This document shows positions 7,501 through 8,254 of a stretch of 8,254 nucleotides of DNA, in pieces. This DNA comes from an uncultured Acidimicrobiales bacterium (lineage in GTDB: Bacteria > Actinomycetota > Acidimicrobiia > Acidimicrobiales > SZUA-35), in assembly GCA_938008925.1 (NCBI GenBank), contig CALLIQ010000390.1:1-8254 (forward strand). Direction: 5' to 3'. Position 1 is the first letter of the stretch; each line of letters begins with the position of its first letter. A model generated the notes under the pieces. It did not search any database, had not been told where the DNA came from, and saw only the letters and a program-made list of their open reading frames with translations. Position numbers and translations under genes: made by a program.

Positions 7501-7886
7501 TGGACGGCCGAGCCGTTGTCGGCCCCGATCGGAGCGGCGTTCAACCACTCCTCGTCCCAAGAAAACTCGACGCGGTAGGTGACCGTGTCGTCGAGATCGG
7601 CGATGGCGTAGGAACCATCGTCGCCGGACACGGCGGACGCAGTCGAGCCGTCTGGTGCAATCGCCGTCACGGTCACGCCGGCCCACGCCGGGTCGTCGGC
7701 GTCGTTGACGCCATCGTGGTTCAGGTCTCGAAAGACCGAACCGGCGATCGGGGCGGTCGCCGCCGACGAAGGGATCGTGGCCACCGAGACGGCGCCCAAC
7801 GCGATCGCACTGCTCGCAGCAGCGAATTTCAACAAGGAACGGCGCGCAGCGGAAGCGCGGCGAACCCTTGCGGTCCACACAGTCAT
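4539..7886 (-). CDS. Exported SdrD B-like domain surface protein with Tat-like signal and IARTG sorting signal
   Basis: A 1115-residue acidic cell-surface protein. The start is the ATG at 7886, with AGGAG (7891-7895) just upstream; the open frame runs on to 8078, but that 64-residue extension lacks any protein-like pattern and would bury the signal peptide. Residues 15-20 are RRSLLK, a twin-arginine motif, followed by a hydrophobic stretch and likely cleavage near 42-45. SdrD B-like domains lie at about 47-142, 637-760, 767-924 and 928-1041, each with an Asp-rich loop of calcium-binding type (DLNHDGVND, DRDGDGVQDGDE, DNDNDGIAEMGE, DTDNDGEQDPDE). Between the first and second is a region of about 490 residues with propeller-like strands (YGLAWQPSAERMFAASFLKRH, FGDVDMSADESTLYAVN) and paired cysteines (148/160, 343/367, 408/415). 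A Pro/Thr/Asp linker leads to IARTG (1076-1080), a membrane helix and the basic tail RLRTVRIRTS, which suggests sortase anchoring. The role is unknown; adhesion or a structural surface function is inference. Confidence 0.88.
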   Translation of the reverse strand: MTVWTARVRRASAARRSLLKFAAASSAIALGAVSVATIPSSAATAPIAGSVFRDLNHDGVNDADDPAWAGVTVTAIAPDGSTASAVSGDDGSYAIADLDDTVTYRVEFSWDEEWLNAAPIGADNGSAVQFVPGGGTANFAVAHSDDFCSPGGAVDFATTCFINGDPLADGSVYADAAAVVHIPETASGAKGETGADPAAPTLVATNTVLGSAYGLAWQPSAERMFAASFLKRHIGLGVGGIDAIYEIDDGVTSVWYTAIDAGTVGSNTDRGLPTEAATPTSLDPTAFGLVGKVGFGDVDMSADESTLYAVNLFDRAIYSIDVAAADGGSTTAHTSLGTPPHTCPDASPPRPFGIEIHEGTLWAAVTCTAEVSGSTADLSTAVYAYDLSEGSWATTPGIDFPLNYTKGCSTFTEGCGFGAWLDVYTDATFGLVPNGSPYEGPTLIQPLVSDLEIDGDGSLIIGIRDRTGDQFGHRNLSPADDGNLVTGLAGGDLLRAAPGTDAGTWVLESNGTVGGITTTATGTGQVGLGGPGTNQGPGGGEFYADDFVTVSGTTWHSETILGGLALPAGRSSVAVTNFDPLNERLDAAGISWFDNTTGRTVNEYELYRDASDPQPTTLGKANGLGDLESLCPAAPLQIGDRVWFDRDGDGVQDGDEPGIPGVKIMISIGDADPITVTTDANGQWSFTAAPFTTYTIMVDPSMADVSGIAEVDDAADLMPTTADSGDADEVDSDMDVDTLKMTAVTAGPSANDHSFDAGFVVEPVTLEIGNLVWLDNDNDGIAEMGEPGIEGVTVELWIDSTDDGVKDTLVDDTVTDADGHYVFSDLEKDTYYLAIPAQWGDGEPLDGLASSVPPFNDANNDDDNDDNGMGPFSADGAVMSGPVALMADTEPDDEVDRDGKTERDVSPSGTADTNSNLSVDFGFYPTAKVGDTVWYDTDNDGEQDPDEAGVPNVTVHLCDAEMNPILTTQTDENGMYMFGDLRPGDYMICFDLETLPDGYSPTINDSGSDDAADSDPNPVTGKTPLIVLDAGDEDLTWDLGIVTPDVSPSPDADPDTETPTVDDNGQTPGQDTPTTIARTGTDGTMVLVSAALALLGLGVGLLALVRLRTVRIRTS
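4542..4661 (-). other. Cell-wall sorting signal (LAXTG-like, sortase E type)
   Basis: This encodes the last 40 residues of the surface protein: IARTG, then a short polar stretch, a hydrophobic helix (VLVSAALALLGLGVGLLAL) and a basic C-terminus. The order is that of sortase substrates. Ala at the second position matches the LAXTG pattern known for actinobacterial class E sortases rather than classical LPXTG; Ile replaces Leu at the first position. Confidence 0.65.
4764..5978 (-). repeat. Three tandem SdrD B-like domain repeats within the surface-protein gene
   Basis: Protein-level repeats of about 115-160 residues each. All begin with (I/V)GD.VW.D.D.DG or IGNLVWLDNDNDG, continue with an Asp-loop, then (E/A)(P/A)G(I/V)..V.V, TD.(N/D)G.(Y/W).F, and end with a D.G(F/I) strand (DAGFV, DFGFY, DLGIV). 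They are diverged copies and show no long DNA identity. A fourth, more distant copy is at the mature N-terminus of the protein. Confidence 0.75.
5288..5322. repeat. Short GTCGTT-type simple repeat inside the surface-protein gene
   Basis: About 35 bp built mainly of GTC and GTT triplets; on the coding strand it reads as AAC and GAC codons and gives an Asn/Asp-rich segment (NDANNDDDNDDNG) inside the third SdrD B-like domain. Triplet-unit slippage here would keep the frame. Confidence 0.6.
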
Positions 7887-7905
7887 GAGTCTCCTGCCCT
7901 GGAAA

Positions 7906-7931
7906 TGGTCGACAAACGGGCTCGTCGACCA
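7906..7931. promoter_or_regulatory. Inverted repeat TGGTCGAC-N10-GTCGACCA, operator or leader hairpin
   Basis: Perfect 8-bp arms lie at 7906-7913 and 7924-7931 with a 10-bp spacer, ending 20 bp upstream of the surface-protein ATG. As DNA, the arms are 18 bp centre to centre, which suits a dimeric regulator. As RNA, they would form a stem-loop just before the ribosome site. I cannot tell which from sequence. Confidence 0.5.
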
Positions 7932-8036
7932 CGAGTTCCACCCGGCGATCGAGACCATACGACACGACGGGATGTCACGTGCGTTTTGTCGCTGGCACTT
8001 GATGCTGCGCCAAGCACGTTCGCCGCGGAACGCCGT

Positions 8037-8045
8037 TGCTAGTGT
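8037..8045 (+). promoter_or_regulatory. Candidate extended -10 promoter for the DUF2330-type gene
   Basis: TGCTAGTGT fits the extended -10 pattern TGN-TANNNT and places a transcription start near 8052, leaving a leader of about 55 nt before ATG 8108. No strong -35 hexamer is visible (GTTCGC at 8018-8023 is poor), so the extended element would carry most of the recognition. Confidence 0.35.
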
Positions 8046-8072
8046 CGGCGCACCCCGGAGATGCAGCTCTGC

Positions 8073-8085
8073 AACCACCGTGGTT
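8073..8085. promoter_or_regulatory. Palindrome AACCAC-C-GTGGTT, possible operator
   Basis: A perfect 6-bp palindrome around one central base, 22 bp before the ATG at 8108 and downstream of the predicted transcription start, where a bound repressor would block elongation. The regulator is not identified. Confidence 0.35.
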
Positions 8086-8107
8086 TCAACGACAGGGGGA
8101 CGAGCGC

Positions 8108-8254
8108 ATGCGCACCACCAGAGCTCGGATCATCATCGGCCTTCTCTTCTCAGCGGCGCTCGGCGTCGTCGGGGCCAACGCCGCAGCGGCGTGTGGGGGC
8201 TTCTTCTGTTCGAACGATCCGGTCGATCAAGTCGCCGAACGCATCGTCTTCACC
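8108..8254 (+). CDS. DUF2330-type secreted protein, N-terminal fragment
   Basis: The first 49 codons of a gene cut by the window end. The ATG has AGGGGGA (8094-8100) 7 nt upstream, an excellent ribosome site. Residues 1-28 form a signal peptide: MRTTRAR, then a hydrophobic core (IIIGLLFSAALGVVG) and ANAAAA. The mature part would begin C-G-G-F-F-C, followed by NDPVDQVAERIVF. I recall this pattern (CGGFFC…PVDQ..E.I.F) as the start of DUF2330 proteins, a family of exported proteins without a known function. The AAAAC junction looks slightly like a lipobox but lacks Leu at -3, and the Cys belongs to the family motif, so I favour ordinary signal-peptidase cleavage. Most of the protein is outside the window, so the length and any C-terminal anchor are unknown. 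Confidence 0.75.
   Translation, partial: MRTTRARIIIGLLFSAALGVVGANAAAACGGFFCSNDPVDQVAERIVFT

Larger units (their letters stand above)
7887..8107. other. Divergent intergenic control region
   Basis: This 221-bp gap lies between the start of the - strand surface-protein gene and the start of the + strand DUF2330-type gene, so it must hold regulation for both unless they are internal to longer transcripts. It contains an 8-bp inverted repeat at 7906-7931, a candidate + strand promoter near 8037-8045 and a 6-bp palindrome at 8073-8085. For the - strand gene I see only a weak -10-like TATGGT (reading leftward, near 7955-7960) without a good -35. No gene fits here. Confidence 0.6.

Noticed and set aside
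6219..8042. A 607-codon open frame on the + strand opposite the surface-protein gene
   Set aside because: It is an antisense shadow of a high-GC gene: Arg/Val/Gly-rich, without domains or a ribosome site, and opposite a frame with clear signal, repeat and anchor motifs.
7887..8078. A 64-residue N-terminal extension of the surface protein
   Set aside because: It runs through the inverted repeat and the control region, has no protein-like pattern, and would put the Tat-like signal peptide inside the protein. The ATG at 7886 has its own ribosome site.

Overview
The window is GC-rich and densely coding, and it reads as a piece of actinobacterial chromosome. An Acidimicrobiia (Ilumatobacter-like) source is plausible, because MftD, an LAXTG-like sorting signal and a DUF2330-type secreted protein occur together. 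That placement is inference from gene content; no rRNA or other phylogenetic marker is present. I see no tRNA, rRNA, CRISPR array, insertion sequence or phage gene.

Left part, + strand (1-3657): the end of an ABC-transporter ATPase overlaps a two-module FtsX/MacB-type permease by four bases. After a 51-bp gap comes a gene that closely matches pre-mycofactocin synthase MftD, an FMN enzyme of the alpha-hydroxy-acid oxidase superfamily. No other mycofactocin gene lies in the window.

Middle (3658-3817): a 160-bp gap between convergent genes holds direct and inverted repeats and compact GC hairpins, but no coding sequence that I accept.

Right part, - strand (7886 down to 3818): a 1115-residue exported surface protein is followed after 22 bp by a crotonase-fold enzyme that resembles delta3,delta2-enoyl-CoA isomerases. 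The surface protein has a Tat-like signal peptide, four SdrD B-like domains with calcium-binding-type Asp loops, a large propeller-like region between the first and second of these, and a C-terminal IARTG sorting signal.

Right edge: a 221-bp divergent control region with two good palindromes and a plausible extended -10 promoter separates the surface-protein gene from a + strand gene. That gene is cut by the window end and encodes a secreted DUF2330-type protein.

The left genes suggest membrane transport and redox-cofactor maturation. The right genes suggest cell-surface proteins whose promoters share one intergenic region. Nothing here is clearly a new defence or mobile system. The points most worth a second look are the lone mftD, the modular surface protein, and the structured intergenic regions.
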